From Daphnia pulex (Eukaryota; Arthropoda; Branchiopoda; Diplostraca; Daphniidae), in NCBI RefSeq assembly GCF_021134715.1, contig NC_060025.1, positions 8,866,001 to 8,930,000 of the forward strand: a stretch of DNA of 64,000 nt, written 5' to 3'. The notes under the pieces were generated by a model. The model did not search any database, was not told the DNA's origin, and saw only the letters and a program-made list of their open reading frames with translations. This document shows positions 62,801-64,000 of this stretch, piece after piece. The number at the start of each line of letters is the position of its first letter. Positions within the stretch are counted from its first letter, which is position 1. The position numbers and the translations under genes are program-made.

Positions 62801-64000
62801 CTTTAGCTGGCGTAACAATCTAGACAGAGTGCCTCTGCAGTATGCAAATTTATTTGCATGCCTTGGCTTAACGCAAGTTCTTTATTAGGTGCAACTTGTA
62901 TGAATCTTGAGGTTGCTCAACTGATTAGCGTATGTCGCCGGTATGTCGTATGTTTTTTTTATTTGCACTATTTTACAAAATATGTGATTCAGCATTTCTG
63001 CTTGTTAAATTTTTGGTAGGTATTTCGGGTTTGACATGGGTCGTTTTTTAAAAGTCAAATTATTATTTGTTTATTAAACAAATAAAAGTTTGGATGGCGT
63101 TGCCCACAAATCCCTGAATTTTTCATTTTTACGATTTCATTTTAATGAATTCGCAAGCATGCTGACGCTTGCTGATTAGCATAAAATTGGACAAGTGTCG
63201 TCTGCTTTTTAAATTTCGAAAAAGTCAGAGACACAGTTAAAGATTGATTTGTTTTTGATAACCGTCATACTCCATGCTATTTTGCAGGTAAACAAAACTC
63301 TGCATAAAAATAGAATGATTCTGCTTAAATAGAAGAGTTAAACCTGTTTCAAACTCGTGAAATGTTAGTTTCTAGCTGGCATTCATCACATATGCTTCCT
63401 ATCAATGCTGGCAGTTTGTTTGTACTATGTGTAACCGTTTTCTTTTTTTTTTGCAGATTTGAGGCCAAAGAGCAGCCATCATAACCACACAATTTGCAAG
63501 TTTTTCTTGTGCAGGTGTTATACCTGTCATCATCAACAATCTCAGGATCATCGCTTGGGTAGAATGATTTCCTTTGTTTTTATTAACCTGTTACATAATA
63601 GATATTTTTACGCTGCATTACCTGCATCAAGGCAGTGTATTACATGTAAACCTTTAATTCTCCCAATTTATAAACAATTAGGGTTTACCCAGTGTTTCAT
63701 TTTTAACTTTTCCTGACTTGTTCTTTCTGTCGGTTTCTGTCAATTTTTTTTCTAACCCATTTTCTATTTTTATTTAGATAAAATGCATCCCATCGCATTG
63801 GGAAATTATCTACCGATGTCAATGTCTTCGTGTACGGCTGTACGTCCATGTGAATGTGGGTTCGCGAGGACACCCTTTATACCCTATCCCGTCTGGTGGA
63901 ATTCAACTCTTCATCGGGTGGATGGAGCAACTGTAAATGCCTGGCTGTATTTCCCAGTCATAAAGGTAGGACAAAATTTCTTCCTTTATTTGGCAATATT
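59861..64000. other. Gene-poor right end
   Basis: No gene can be called with confidence. Splice-like segments at 61245-61323 (acceptor ACAG, donor AAA|GTAAGT) and from 63457 (acceptor TTTTTTTTGCAG) may be 5' exons of a plus-strand gene continuing beyond the window. Short open frames elsewhere show no family resemblance. Confidence 0.35.

Noticed and set aside
1..64000. tRNA, rRNA or other structured RNA genes
   Set aside because: Reading for T-loop and anticodon-arm patterns found no convincing candidate; a covariance-model scan could not be run.

Overview
This is a eukaryotic window, most likely from a crustacean of the Daphnia (water flea) type. The evidence is the gene set (arthropod-type Dop1R2/DAMB dopamine receptor, myoblast-city/DOCK1, Sec15, a KChIP), the very short GT-AG introns (mostly 55-85 bp) and the dense packing of genes on both strands. 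The organism is inferred from gene content, not proven.

Left end (1-9.6 kb) is a nested transposon nest. A Copia-type LTR retrotransposon on the minus strand (gag, primer-binding site, 5' LTR) has been split in its LTR by a 7,820-bp foldback-type DNA element (856-8675). That element has 481-bp terminal inverted repeats built of tandem ACACTAGAAC units. The two repeats differ at only three bases and are flanked by the direct duplication CTCGCGTA. I see no transposase between them. Instead the interior carries pieces of three cellular genes with introns: the 3' half of an SLC35F6-like transporter, and an M13 (neprilysin-like) peptidase 5' portion fused to the 3' portion of mitochondrial RNA polymerase (POLRMT). 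This gene-capturing foldback element is the most unusual object in the window.

Middle (9.8-44 kb) is ordinary gene-rich DNA. It holds an unrecognised intronless membrane protein (+), EXOC6/Sec15 (-) head to head with NOP53 (+), a SAP-like Ser/Gln-rich protein (-), a KChIP-type calcium sensor with two alternative first exons (+), dihydropteridine reductase with an extra N-terminal membrane anchor (+), and a 2,093-residue DOCK1/myoblast city Rac exchange factor (+). Exon structures were worked out from splice signals and reading phase, and each gene's exon lengths sum to whole codons.

Right part (46-64 kb) holds the Dop1R2 dopamine receptor (-), convergent with DOCK, then a gene-poor AT-rich stretch with two tandem arrays: about 3 x 0.65 kb at 52.8-54.8 kb and about 4 x 1.0 kb at 55.75-59.86 kb. 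From about 59.9 kb to the end no gene can be called with confidence, though a few spliced 5' exons may belong to a gene running off the window.

Functionally the genes are a mixed housekeeping and neuronal set: exocytosis (Sec15), ribosome biogenesis (NOP53), K+ channel modulation (KChIP), tetrahydrobiopterin recycling (QDPR, which supports monoamine synthesis), Rac signalling (DOCK) and dopamine reception (Dop1R2). Eukaryotic neighbours like these are not an operon, and I infer no common regulation.
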